This document shows, in pieces, positions 44,557-53,121 of a DNA stretch of 64,000 nucleotides. The position numbers and the translations under genes are program-made. Position 1 is the first letter of the stretch; every line of letters starts with the position of its first letter. The DNA comes from Desulfobacterales bacterium (GTDB lineage: Bacteria; Desulfobacterota; Desulfobacteria; Desulfobacterales; Desulfosalsimonadaceae), in the NCBI GenBank assembly GCA_034520365.1, contig JAXHNP010000007.1:186001-250000 (forward strand), given 5' to 3'. The notes below the pieces were generated by a model that saw only the letters and a list, made by a program, of their open reading frames with translations, made no database searches and was not told where the DNA came from.

Positions 44557-44922
44557 TTAGGCCAAATACTTGTTGAGGTGGTTTTTCAGGGCCGCGTATT
44601 CCGCTTCCAGCTCAGCGTAAATACCGCCCGCATCAGCCAGCTCCCCTGACTTTGCCTTCAGCTCGAGTTGATGGGCATGGTCGCGAAGCCGGTTGGCGGC
44701 GATATTGGCGGAAGCGCCCTTTAAGGTATGCGCGGCTTTGGCCACCGCTTCGGGCGATTGATCGGAAATGCCGGTTTTAAGTGCTTCCAGCGTCCTGGGC
44801 GTATCCTCCAGGAAAATCTCCAGCACCTCCCGGATCAGTTCATCATCCCCGTCAACCCGCTCCATCAGCTCATTAACAGCAAACTGTGCGCTGTCTTCTC
44901 CGGATTTTCGGTCTTCTTGCAT
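44557..44922 (-). CDS. Stand-alone histidine phosphotransfer (HPt) protein
   Basis: 121 residues. AHTLKGASANIAANRL (about 68-83) has the conserved phosphorylatable His in the HTLKGxSxNIGA-type motif, set in a four-helix bundle. HPt proteins shuttle phosphate between a hybrid kinase's receiver and a downstream response regulator. No HPt is fused to the hybrid kinase at 39095-41362, so they are natural partners by proximity. A response regulator with diguanylate cyclase lies at 47718. This gene is convergent with the kinase-like gene. Confidence 0.9.
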   Translation of the reverse strand: MQEDRKSGEDSAQFAVNELMERVDGDDELIREVLEIFLEDTPRTLEALKTGISDQSPEAVAKAAHTLKGASANIAANRLRDHAHQLELKAKSGELADAGGIYAELEAEYAALKNHLNKYLA

Positions 44923-44954
44923 GGGGCTTAAAATTCCGATAATTTAGGTTAATG

Positions 44955-44984
44955 TTGGCAAACACCGCCTGTCAAAATTATAGT
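44955..44984 (+). promoter_or_regulatory. Putative sigma70 promoter for the DUF4301 gene
   Basis: TTGGCA (44955-44960) and TATAGT (44979-44984), 18-bp spacer, about 90 bp before the ATG at 45076. Confidence 0.4.
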
Positions 44985-45075
44985 AATATTAACATCAATT
45001 CACGTAAAGCATTAAAGCAAAAAACCAGCAGCGCCTTTTGAACAGGCGCTTAATCCGGCGGGAGGGAGGCAGTTT

Positions 45076-46653
45076 ATGGCAGAATTTGAATTTACGAGAG
45101 ACGAACTTGAGCAGATTAAATCCCATGGCCTAAGCGTTGAGGAAGTTTACCAGCAGATCGAGATTTTTAAAAAAGGCACCCCCTATCTGCCCCTGGACCG
45201 CCCCTGCACAGTGGGCGACGGCATCAAACAGCCGGATGCGGATCTAAAAGCCAAGTGCCTTGAAACATACCGGCAGGCTGCGGTCAAAAAAAACCTGCTT
45301 AAATTCGTTCCCGCCTCAGGGGCGGCCACGCGGATGTTTAAAACGCTGATCAAGGCCAATCAGCGCTACGACCGGATTGGGATCTCAGATGTTGAAGCCG
45401 GCATTCTGGATGACGCGGCCGAGGCCGAGGAAATCCGAACATTTATCAAGGGGCTTCCCCAATTTGCCTTTTTTGCGGACCTTGCAGCAGTCATGCAACA
45501 AGACGGGCTGAACCCGGATGCACTTTTGCAAAAAGGCGAATTTAAGCCTTTTTTGCAGTATCTGTTAACTGAAAAGGGGCTTGACTATGGCGCAAAGCCC
45601 AAGGGCCTCTTAAAGTTCCATGCCTACCCGGAAAAATCCCGCACCGCGTTTGAAGAGCATCTGTTCGAGGCCGCGGGGTATGGCAAAACCGCGGCCGGCG
45701 ATTGTGCGCTTCATTTTACGGTTTCCCCGGAGCATCAAAAGGGGTTTGAGACCCTTCTTGAATCAGTGCGGGAGCAGTTTGAAAAGCGCCTGGAGGCAAG
45801 CTTTTCCGTCGATTTTTCCGTCCAGGCCGCGGAAACGGACACCATTGCCGTGGACATGGACAACAAGCCGTTTTGCCGGAAGGACGGCTCGCTTCTCTTC
45901 AGGCCGGGGGGCCACGGCGCCCTGATCCAGAACCTGAACCGCCTGGCCGGGGATCTTGTATTCATCAAAAATATCGACAATGTGGTGCATGACCGGTTCA
46001 AGGCGGAAACCATCGAATGGAAGCAGATCCTTTGCGGCTATCTCCTGATTATCCAGGAACAGATTTCCGGCTATATACGCGCATTGAGCCAGGGCCCGCC
46101 GGAGACCGGAGTAATTGAGGAAATCACGGGGTTTATTGAATCTGAGCTCTCGATTATCCCGCCCAAAAACTTTTACGGGAAGAATGCGGAAGAAAAACGC
46201 CGCTATCTGTTAGACCGCCTAAACCGCCCAATCCGGGTCTGCGGCATGGTCCCCAATTCCGGGGAGCCGGGCGGCGGGCCGTTCTGGGTTAAAGACAAAG
46301 ACGGGCATACCGCCATCCAGATCGTGGAAACCAGCCAGATCGATCCGGATGATGCCGGCCAGCAGAAGATTCAGCAGGGACTCACCCATTTTAATCCCGT
46401 GGATCTGGTCTGCAGCACCCGGGATATAAACGGCAACCCCTTTGATTTATCCCGGTATGTGGATACGGATGCCGTATTTATCGCCTATAAATCCGAGGAC
46501 GGCAGAGACTTAAAAGCCCTTGAGCATCCGGGGCTCTGGAACGGGGCCATGGCCTACTGGAATACGGTCTTTGTGGAAGTGCCCCTGATTACCTTTAACC
46601 CGGTCAAGCGGGTGACGGACCTGCTGCGCCGGCCGCATCAGCCGGAGGATTAG
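45076..46653 (+). CDS. DUF4301 family protein
   Basis: 525 residues. ELEQIKSHGLSVEEVYQQIEIFKKGTPYLPL and the phosphate-loop-like VPASGAATRMFKTL near residue 80 are the hallmarks of DUF4301, whose members have a fold resembling nucleotidyltransferases and no proved role. GMVPNSGEPGGGPFWV and HFNPVDLVCSTRD are other conserved blocks. The strong site GGAGGGAGG precedes the ATG. It is followed by the broken GH13 gene after 42 bp, so a carbohydrate-related role is possible by association. It appears intact. Confidence 0.85.
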   Translation: MAEFEFTRDELEQIKSHGLSVEEVYQQIEIFKKGTPYLPLDRPCTVGDGIKQPDADLKAKCLETYRQAAVKKNLLKFVPASGAATRMFKTLIKANQRYDRIGISDVEAGILDDAAEAEEIRTFIKGLPQFAFFADLAAVMQQDGLNPDALLQKGEFKPFLQYLLTEKGLDYGAKPKGLLKFHAYPEKSRTAFEEHLFEAAGYGKTAAGDCALHFTVSPEHQKGFETLLESVREQFEKRLEASFSVDFSVQAAETDTIAVDMDNKPFCRKDGSLLFRPGGHGALIQNLNRLAGDLVFIKNIDNVVHDRFKAETIEWKQILCGYLLIIQEQISGYIRALSQGPPETGVIEEITGFIESELSIIPPKNFYGKNAEEKRRYLLDRLNRPIRVCGMVPNSGEPGGGPFWVKDKDGHTAIQIVETSQIDPDDAGQQKIQQGLTHFNPVDLVCSTRDINGNPFDLSRYVDTDAVFIAYKSEDGRDLKALEHPGLWNGAMAYWNTVFVEVPLITFNPVKRVTDLLRRPHQPED

Positions 46654-46695
46654 AAAGGTGTAGGGTATAGGGCAGGGGGTAAGGGGAGAATTGAG

Positions 46696-47561
46696 ATGAA
46701 TTGTGATCCAGCATATGATGCGAAGACACCGGGCGGGCACCTGCCTTTTCCGGATTATACCCGCCCGGTGCTCCGGGTGCCTGAAGCCGCCCGAACGAGA
46801 ATACTTGAAAAACTCACCCGGATTTACGGCGAATCCGCCGGCCAGGCTGCCTATGCGGAAATCGAGCGGCTCATGAAGGTCTATTACGCGCAGCCGGATT
46901 ATAAAAACTTTTTCATTGCCTTTGCCGATAAAGACGCCATCCCGCCGGATCAGCTTAAAAAAATCGTCCGGCCCCGCACCTCAATCTTGTCCGCCTTCGC
47001 CGCGCTTGACGGCCAAAAGGCTGTCTGGACCACCTTCAGCCGGGATCAGATCGATTTAAACTACCGCTTTTGCTGTATACCTTTTTTACCGGCTCAGCGG
47101 ATAAACTCAGCGGATGGGCGCAGGGGCTTGAGAGCGTCTCCGATACCGCCACATTCTTTAATTTCATGGATTCGCACGACGGCATCGGTCTTCCCGGCGC
47201 CCGGGGCATCTTAAATGAAGCTGAAATTGACCTGATGGTAAAAACCGTAAAGGAGCGCGGGGGGTTGATATCCTACAAAGACAACGGCGACGGCACCAGC
47301 AGCCCCTATGAGCTGAATATCACCTGCTTCAGCGCCTTAAACGACAATGGCCGGGATGAGCCGGAACGGCTTAAAATCAACCGCTACCTGGCTACCCGGG
47401 CCATTCCCCTGATCCTTTCCGGCGTACCGGGCGTTTATCTGCACGGGCTGCTGGGCAGCCCAAATGCGGTGGAAGCGGTGGAAGCAGACGGGATCGCCCG
47501 AAGCCAGAGGCTCCCCCTGTACTTTGCGCCTTACACCGTGCTTTGGTTAAAGCCTGACTGA
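46696..47561 (+). pseudogene. Deleted GH13_18 sucrose/glucosylglycerate phosphorylase-like gene
   Basis: Two pieces in different frames. The first (ATG 46696) gives the N-terminal TRILEKLTRIYGESAGQA and the strand VWTTFSRDQIDLNY; after about 47060 the frame shifts to LLLYTFFTGSADKLSGW and TATFFNFMDSHDGIGL, a region far downstream in the family. The segment between, holding the nucleophile Asp and acid/base Glu of the alpha-amylase barrel, is gone (roughly 100-150 residues). A second gap is inferred near 47510, where GIARSQ runs straight into LPLYFAPYTVLWL, the C-terminal end. Family members are about 550-600 residues; this is about 288 codons. It cannot be catalytic. Confidence 0.75.
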
Positions 47562-47592
47562 CCGGATATAAAGACTAATCTATTTTTTGGCA

Positions 47593-47621
47593 TTGACAAA
47601 AGCACCGGCTTTCTTTAATAA
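47593..47621 (+). promoter_or_regulatory. Putative sigma70 promoter for the response-regulator gene
   Basis: TTGACA (47593-47598) and TAATAA (47616-47621) with a 17-bp spacer, about 100 bp before the ATG at 47718. Confidence 0.55.
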
Positions 47622-47717
47622 TCTAAATTTGCGTATTTTTCGCATACACGGATATGGTACCCCAATAACCATCGCGCCCTGTCCCCTGCTTCATGCCAGC
47701 TGTTGGGAGAGCTTTAA

Positions 47718-48764
47718 ATGGCCATACTTGTGATCGACGACCGCCGCGAAGCCAGACAGATCATCCAGTCTTTTCTGGCCGCCGGCGGCTACCAGGACGT
47801 CATAACCGCGGAATCCGCAGAGCGCGGTTTTGAAATTTTAGGCATTGAATCCCCGGACCCGCCCGCCAATCCGGCCATCGATTTGATATTAATGGATATT
47901 GTGCTTGACGGCATGAGCGGTCTGGATGCCTGCCGCATCATCAAAAACCATCCCAGTTTTTCGGATATCCCGGTGGTCATCATGACTGCGCACACCGATC
48001 CCGAAAACATCAATGCAGCCTTTGATGCCGGTGCCATTGAATTTCTGTTAAAACCGGTTCAGAAGCTGGAGCTGCTCGCCCGGGTGCGGTCCATCATGCA
48101 TTTCAAAGATCAGCTCGATAAACTGCTGGAGCGGGAAAAGCAGCTCACAGAGATTACCAGGGAACTGAAAACCGCCAATGTTCAGCTGGAACGGCTGTCC
48201 CACTCGGATGGTCTGACCGGGATTCCCAACCGCAGATATTTTGACTACATGTTCAAAAAACTCCTGGCCTCGGCCACCCGCCTGTCCATTCCCATCGCCC
48301 TGCTGATGATGGATATTGACTGGTTTAAATCCTATAATGACACCTTTGGGCATCTGGCCGGCGACGATGCATTAAAGACCATCTCCGGGAGCCTTCATGA
48401 AACCGTCAAGCGGGAAAGCGACTTTATCGCCAGATACGGCGGGGAAGAATTCGCCATCGTGCTTTTCGGCACAGAACTGGCCGCAGCGGAAAGCCTTGGG
48501 GAAAAGATTCGCCAACGGATTGCGGATCTGAATATAGAGCATGAAACATCGGCATGCAACGCGCACATAACGGTGAGCATCGGTGTGGCCGCCTGCATTC
48601 CGGAGCCCGATGTCACGCCGGACAAGCTGATCTTGGGGGCAGATCAGGCGCTCTACAGGGCCAAAAGCCAAGGCAGGGACCGCGTGATAAGCTGTGATCC
48701 GGCTGATCTGGAGCGGCTGATAGAGCGCAAAACCCCTTCCCGTTTCAACCGGCATTATGTATAA
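47718..48764 (+). CDS. Response regulator with GGDEF diguanylate cyclase domain (PleD-like)
   Basis: 348 residues. N-terminal REC (about 1-120) with ILVIDDRREARQI and the phospho-Asp in LMDIVLDGMSG. A coiled-coil linker (about 128-165) is followed by GGDEF: LTGIPNRRYFDYMF, LLMMDIDWFKSYND and ARYGGEEFAIVLF. An I-site RxxD (RESD) precedes the GGEEF loop, so the enzyme should be feedback-inhibited by c-di-GMP. Phosphorylation of REC is expected to trigger dimerisation and c-di-GMP synthesis. It may be the output of the hybrid kinase/HPt relay in this window, by proximity only. Confidence 0.93.
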   Translation: MAILVIDDRREARQIIQSFLAAGGYQDVITAESAERGFEILGIESPDPPANPAIDLILMDIVLDGMSGLDACRIIKNHPSFSDIPVVIMTAHTDPENINAAFDAGAIEFLLKPVQKLELLARVRSIMHFKDQLDKLLEREKQLTEITRELKTANVQLERLSHSDGLTGIPNRRYFDYMFKKLLASATRLSIPIALLMMDIDWFKSYNDTFGHLAGDDALKTISGSLHETVKRESDFIARYGGEEFAIVLFGTELAAAESLGEKIRQRIADLNIEHETSACNAHITVSIGVAACIPEPDVTPDKLILGADQALYRAKSQGRDRVISCDPADLERLIERKTPSRFNRHYV

Positions 48765-48770
48765 ACGTCA

Positions 48771-49601
48771 TTATCCGCCCAGAAAAAGCACAACGACACC
48801 AATCACCAGACAATAAGGCGCAAAATAGAAAAGCTGGCCGTGACGGACGATTTTAATCAGGGTCGCCAGCGCCAGATAACCCACCCCGGCCGAGGTGAGA
48901 ACCCCCAGTCCAATGACCGTTGGCGATAATCCCCCCCATCCGGCGGATCCGGAAACGAGATTTAAGACAAGAGCCCCCAGAATTGCGGGAATGGCCAGAA
49001 GAAATGAAAACCGGGCGGCGGCATCCCGGTTAAGCCCCAGCATGAGACATGCGGCAATGGTGGCCCCGGCCCGGGAGATGCCCGGAATTACCGCCAAGCC
49101 CTGCGCGGCACCCACCATCAATGCGCCCCAAAAAGTAAATTCAATAATATCCAGCCCTTTCGCGCTCACCAGCCGGGTCCCCACAAGCAGGGCCGCAGTA
49201 AAAAAAAGGGCGAAGCCCACAACTTGCAAGGAGGCAAACAATTGATCGGAAATCTGATGGAAGCCAAAGCCAAGGATGGCAGTGGGAATACTGCCCACAA
49301 AAATCAGGCCGGCCATTTTTAAATCCGGATCATGCCGCCAACCCGGAAATGGGTTCGTCCCCGGCATAAAAATTTGGGCAGAAAACCGGAACACGGACTT
49401 AAAAAGATCGGCGATGTCTTTATAAAAGTAGACCAGTACCGCCAGAAGCGTGCCCACGTGAACGCTGATATCAAAAAAAAGCGCCGGCTCCCGCAGCCCG
49501 AACAGGTGCTGAAAAAGCACCAGGTGCCCGGAGCTGCTGACCGGAAAAAATTCGGTCAGCCCCTGGACAACCCCCAAAATTATGGCCTGAATCGGACCCA
49601 C
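48771..49601 (-). CDS. uppP: Undecaprenyl-diphosphatase UppP/BacA
   Basis: 276 residues, GTG start with GGAGA upstream. GVVQGLTEFFPVSSSGHLVL near the start and PGISRAGATIAACLMLGL near residue 172 are the two catalytic signature loops, with the conserved Glu and Arg. Eight hydrophobic segments span the inner membrane. The enzyme dephosphorylates undecaprenyl pyrophosphate, recycling the lipid carrier for peptidoglycan and O-antigen, and gives bacitracin resistance. It lies 13 bp downstream of manC, so both may be co-transcribed. Confidence 0.96.
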   Translation of the reverse strand: MGPIQAIILGVVQGLTEFFPVSSSGHLVLFQHLFGLREPALFFDISVHVGTLLAVLVYFYKDIADLFKSVFRFSAQIFMPGTNPFPGWRHDPDLKMAGLIFVGSIPTAILGFGFHQISDQLFASLQVVGFALFFTAALLVGTRLVSAKGLDIIEFTFWGALMVGAAQGLAVIPGISRAGATIAACLMLGLNRDAAARFSFLLAIPAILGALVLNLVSGSAGWGGLSPTVIGLGVLTSAGVGYLALATLIKIVRHGQLFYFAPYCLVIGVVVLFLGG

Positions 49602-49614
49602 AGGTTTCTCCGTA

Positions 49615-51027
49615 TCAAATCAGATGATCCGTTTCTTCGGCCATCTGGCAGATCACCTCCAAGACAACCAGATCCGTTGACCCCGGATTTTCCAGCCGGA
49701 CATCGGCATCCCCATCTATGGTCAGCTTATCGGGCGGCCGGATTTCGCAGGGCTCACTACTTATTGTCAGCCGGCCGGCGCCGGCGCAGATCATCCAGGA
49801 AAGGGCCTCATGGGGGTGACCGGAAAAGGCAATCCCTTCTTCCGGGCGCAGCCTTAATTTTCGAATGCAGAGTTCCGGATTTGCATCAACGATTTCCACC
49901 TCTCCCCAGGGCATATGCATCAGGGGGTGGCGAACCGCCTCATCGCGGCTTTTCGTTTTCAGCTGATCCACGATGTGCTTGACCGCCTGAGCCTCTTCCA
50001 TAGAGGCCACCAAGACCGCATCCGGCGTTTCCACCACGATCTGCTGCGAAAGCCCAACACCGGCCACCAGCCGGTGGGTGGAAAAAATAAGGGAGTCTTT
50101 CACCTCCGCGGTCAGGACATCGCCGGAGAGCATATTGCCCGAATCATCCTTTTCTCCCACGGACCAAATGGCCGCCCACGAGCCCAGGTCATCCCATCCG
50201 GCATCAAAGGGGATCATCACCCCCCGCTCGGTCTTTTCCATGACCGCATAGTCAATGGAATCCGAAGGGCACGCCTCAAATTCCGCGGCATCCAGCATGA
50301 TGGTCTCCCCGTCTGCCGCCCCTTTTTGAAACGCCGCCTCGCAGGCATTGACCATATCCGGCGCAAACCGTTTCATCTCATCTAACACGGCAGCGGCGCC
50401 AAACATGAACATCCCGCTGTTCCAGCAGTAGTCGCCGGAAGCGAGGTACCTGCGGGCGGTTTCCAGATCCGGTTTTTCCACAAACTCGTCAATATCATAG
50501 CCCGGGCCATCGCCGGCCGCGGGATTGGCCCCTGCCGTTTTGGCCGGCGCCCCTTTCCGGATATAGCCGTATCCGGTCTCCGGTTTATCCGGAATCACGC
50601 CGAATGTAATCAATGACCCGTTTTCCGCATAATCCACCCCGGCGGCAATGGCCTGACGGAATTTGTCCGGATCATTGATCAGGTGATCCGCCGGCAGAAT
50701 CATAATCAGAGACCGGGGATCAATGGCGATCGCCTTTAATGCGGCAATGGCCACGGCGGGGGCGGTATTTCGGCCCATCGGCTCTAAGAAAACGGCGGAC
50801 GGTTCGATCCCGATTGCCTTTAACTGCTCAGCCACGATCAGCCGGTGCGTTTCATTGCAGATCACAATCGGGGCGGCCATGTCCTGGACATCATAAACCC
50901 GAAGCAGGGTGTTTTGAAACATGGTGCAGTCGTTGGTCAGTTTCAGCATCTGCTTCGGATACAGCTTCCGGGACAGCGGCCACAGCCGCGTGCCCGAGCC
51001 GCCCGCCAGTATAACCGGAATGATCAT
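49615..51027 (-). CDS. manC: Mannose-1-phosphate guanylyltransferase / mannose-6-phosphate isomerase (type II)
   Basis: 470 residues. The opening [23 protein letters not shown] is the nucleotidyltransferase signature, and the central FVEKPDLETARRYL the sugar-binding motif. The C-terminal cupin (about 355-465) with PEEGIAFSGHPHEALSWMI carries the isomerase site. Both activities supply GDP-mannose for polysaccharide or LPS. The ATG at 51027 has AAGGA upstream. It fits with the dTDP-rhamnose genes further along as a surface-glycan precursor set. The isomerase half is somewhat divergent. Confidence 0.92.
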   Translation of the reverse strand: MIIPVILAGGSGTRLWPLSRKLYPKQMLKLTNDCTMFQNTLLRVYDVQDMAAPIVICNETHRLIVAEQLKAIGIEPSAVFLEPMGRNTAPAVAIAALKAIAIDPRSLIMILPADHLINDPDKFRQAIAAGVDYAENGSLITFGVIPDKPETGYGYIRKGAPAKTAGANPAAGDGPGYDIDEFVEKPDLETARRYLASGDYCWNSGMFMFGAAAVLDEMKRFAPDMVNACEAAFQKGAADGETIMLDAAEFEACPSDSIDYAVMEKTERGVMIPFDAGWDDLGSWAAIWSVGEKDDSGNMLSGDVLTAEVKDSLIFSTHRLVAGVGLSQQIVVETPDAVLVASMEEAQAVKHIVDQLKTKSRDEAVRHPLMHMPWGEVEIVDANPELCIRKLRLRPEEGIAFSGHPHEALSWMICAGAGRLTISSEPCEIRPPDKLTIDGDADVRLENPGSTDLVVLEVICQMAEETDHLI

Positions 51028-51048
51028 GATCTGGTTCCTTCCTCTCCA

Positions 51049-51492
51049 TCAGGGTTGCAACAGCTTAAAACCGGTTGCCTTGTCATAAATCCTTTGGGCA
51101 TGCGAGTCAAGCAGCTCATAGAGTATCACCTCCATGACATGCCAGACCCGCACGCCGGAGCGTACGCATCCGGTGACCGTGGCATCGTTTCTGCCGCAGG
51201 CCATATGCATATGAAGAACGGGCGCCCCGGTGTCATCCGGAAACAGGGTCCCGGTGCCGGCAATTTCATGCACATTTTCAAGCACCTGATGCATGGGGCG
51301 GATCTTTTCCGCCCGGCCGGATTCCGGCCCCACCACCAGCCGGGAGCCCTGATCCGCTCCGCCGACGGCAATCAGGGCGGCACACCGGATGTTTTCCTTT
51401 TCGGCCAGCTTTTCAATGGATTCATGAAGAATATCACCGTCCTCCAGGCGGATTACAAAAACGCGGCCATGATTTGCCTGGCTGTATTTCAT
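51049..51492 (-). CDS. PPC/DUF296 domain protein
   Basis: 147 residues. The PPC (DUF296) domain is seen in FVIRLEDGDILHESIEKLAEKENI, then AVGGADQGSRLVV, and the metal-binding HMHMACG followed by DATVTGCV. Bacterial members are small trimeric proteins; some have DNA-binding roles in plants, where the same domain is fused to AT-hooks. The bacterial function is unclear. It is 21 bp upstream of manC and 30 bp downstream of the ThiE-ThiL fusion gene, so it is probably part of the same transcript. Confidence 0.82.
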   Translation of the reverse strand: MKYSQANHGRVFVIRLEDGDILHESIEKLAEKENIRCAALIAVGGADQGSRLVVGPESGRAEKIRPMHQVLENVHEIAGTGTLFPDDTGAPVLHMHMACGRNDATVTGCVRSGVRVWHVMEVILYELLDSHAQRIYDKATGFKLLQP

Positions 51493-51522
51493 ACTGAGAC
51501 CGCTCCTCTCCTTTATTTCAAA

Positions 51523-53121
51523 TTAACGCCCGGCCCGCCCATGCTGATAGGATGCGGCATCTGCCGGCAGATTAAGCAGATACTCGTTTTGCCGCGGCAG
51601 ACACCAGCCCGCCTGAAAGGCGGATGGCAAATGCTGTTGGATTTTCTGGAACAGCTCGGGGGGGCAGGTAAATAAAAGTTCATAATCCTCTCCGCCGGCA
51701 AACATGAATGCCTGCGCCGAAACCCCGTATTTAGCGCAGAATTCGGCAAGCCCGGGGTCAACCGGCAGGCCTTCGGGGGCAAAGGAAATACTCAAATCCG
51801 CGGCCCTGGCAATATGGGCGGCATCCCCGGCCAGACCGTCGCTTATATCTATAAGGCAGGCGACCCCGTGATCCGCCAGGATCCGGGCCGCATCCACCCG
51901 GGCTTTCGGCAGCTTAAAGCGTCTCACCAGATCCGGAAACGCCGGATCGCCTGCGGTCAGGCATTTGAGTCCGGCCCGGGCCAAACCGACGGGGCCGGTG
52001 ACATAGACGCCCTCGCCCGGACGCGCGTTTTTCCGGAGCGGAAAAATATCCGGCCGCCCGCTGCCCACGGCAAACAGATCAAGGGTCAGCTCCGGTGCGC
52101 CGGATATGTTGCCGCCGCACAGACAGGCGCCATGCCGGACAAGCCCCTGACGGATGCCGCCATAGAGCTCAAGCACCGACTTTTCGGCCATGTATGCCGG
52201 TAGGCCCAGATTCACGAACAGCCCCCGGGGCGCTGCATAGCAGGCCGCCAGATCGCTGAATGTGATTTCCACGGCTTTTTGGCCGATCTCGGCCATGCTC
52301 TGCCACTGGGTGCGGAAATGGACCCGTTCCCGCTGGGTATCCGTGGTGATGACCAGTTCATCGATCCGGTTCAACAATGCCGCATCATCGCCTGCCGGCA
52401 CCCGGATGATGGATTCATCCGCCGGCAGCCGGTCAAGGCAGGCATCAATCAGGGAAAACTCGTCCGTCCATGCAGACAGTAACTGCCGCGGGTTGGCACC
52501 GCTCGCCCGGGCGAAGGCCTCAGCCGCCTCAAGGGGTGCAGCCGCGCGGGTGATCCCGCTTATCACGGCCCCGCCGGCCGCCCCGTGGGCGATGCAGTCT
52601 GCCACGTTTTGCCCGTCCACCCCGCCGATGGCCACCACCGGCACCGGCGCTTTTTCCGCCACCGCTTTTAATCCGGAAAGCCCGATCACCGGCTTGGCAT
52701 CCGCCTTGGTGGCCGTGGCAAACACCGGGCCCGTGCCGATGTAATTGCAGGGAGATAAATCGGTAGCCGCCAGCTCATCAGGCGTTGACACGGAAACCCC
52801 AATGATGGCGGACGGCCCCAGAATCTCCCGGGCCAGTTGGGGCGGCACATCTGTCTGCCCCAGATGCACCCCATCGGCGTCCACCGCTTTTGCAAGCAGC
52901 ACATCATCGTTTATCAGAAAGGGCACCATGTGCCGGCGGCAGAGATCCCGCACCGATTCCACCGACGGAATATCTGCCATGGAAAAATTTTTGTTCCGGT
53001 ATTGCACACAGGTAGCCCCTGCGGCGACAGCGGCTTCAACCTGGCTTGTCAGGGAAAAACCCGGGGCATGGGCATCCGTAATAAAATAGAAGCGCAAATT
53101 GTCCGCCGCCCAAGGGTTCAC
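51523..53121 (-). CDS. thiE-thiL: Fused thiamine-phosphate synthase / thiamine-monophosphate kinase (ThiE-ThiL)
   Basis: 532 residues, GTG start overlapping the HD gene stop (GTGA). About 1-205 is ThiE: FYFITDAHAPG, CVQYRNKNF, VHLGQTDVP, GTGPVFATATK. About 215-530 is ThiL: DEFSLIDACL, PAGDDAALL, CLCGGNISGAPELTLD, LIDISDGLAGDAAHIA and AGGEDYELLF, with the Asp and Gly motifs of the AIR-synthase-type fold. Together they join HMP-PP and THZ-P into thiamine phosphate and then make the diphosphate cofactor. The two proteins are usually encoded separately, so the fusion is unusual. Confidence 0.93.
   Translation of the reverse strand: MNPWAADNLRFYFITDAHAPGFSLTSQVEAAVAAGATCVQYRNKNFSMADIPSVESVRDLCRRHMVPFLINDDVLLAKAVDADGVHLGQTDVPPQLAREILGPSAIIGVSVSTPDELAATDLSPCNYIGTGPVFATATKADAKPVIGLSGLKAVAEKAPVPVVAIGGVDGQNVADCIAHGAAGGAVISGITRAAAPLEAAEAFARASGANPRQLLSAWTDEFSLIDACLDRLPADESIIRVPAGDDAALLNRIDELVITTDTQRERVHFRTQWQSMAEIGQKAVEITFSDLAACYAAPRGLFVNLGLPAYMAEKSVLELYGGIRQGLVRHGACLCGGNISGAPELTLDLFAVGSGRPDIFPLRKNARPGEGVYVTGPVGLARAGLKCLTAGDPAFPDLVRRFKLPKARVDAARILADHGVACLIDISDGLAGDAAHIARAADLSISFAPEGLPVDPGLAEFCAKYGVSAQAFMFAGGEDYELLFTCPPELFQKIQQHLPSAFQAGWCLPRQNEYLLNLPADAASYQHGRAGR

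Noticed and set aside
49332-49982. 216-codon plus-strand frame across uppP and manC
   Set aside because: It spans two well-supported minus-strand genes, is rich in Pro, Arg and His, and has no domain.
50845-51675. 276-codon plus-strand frame opposite manC, the PPC gene and thiL
   Set aside because: It crosses three real genes and has a composition typical of antisense shadows.
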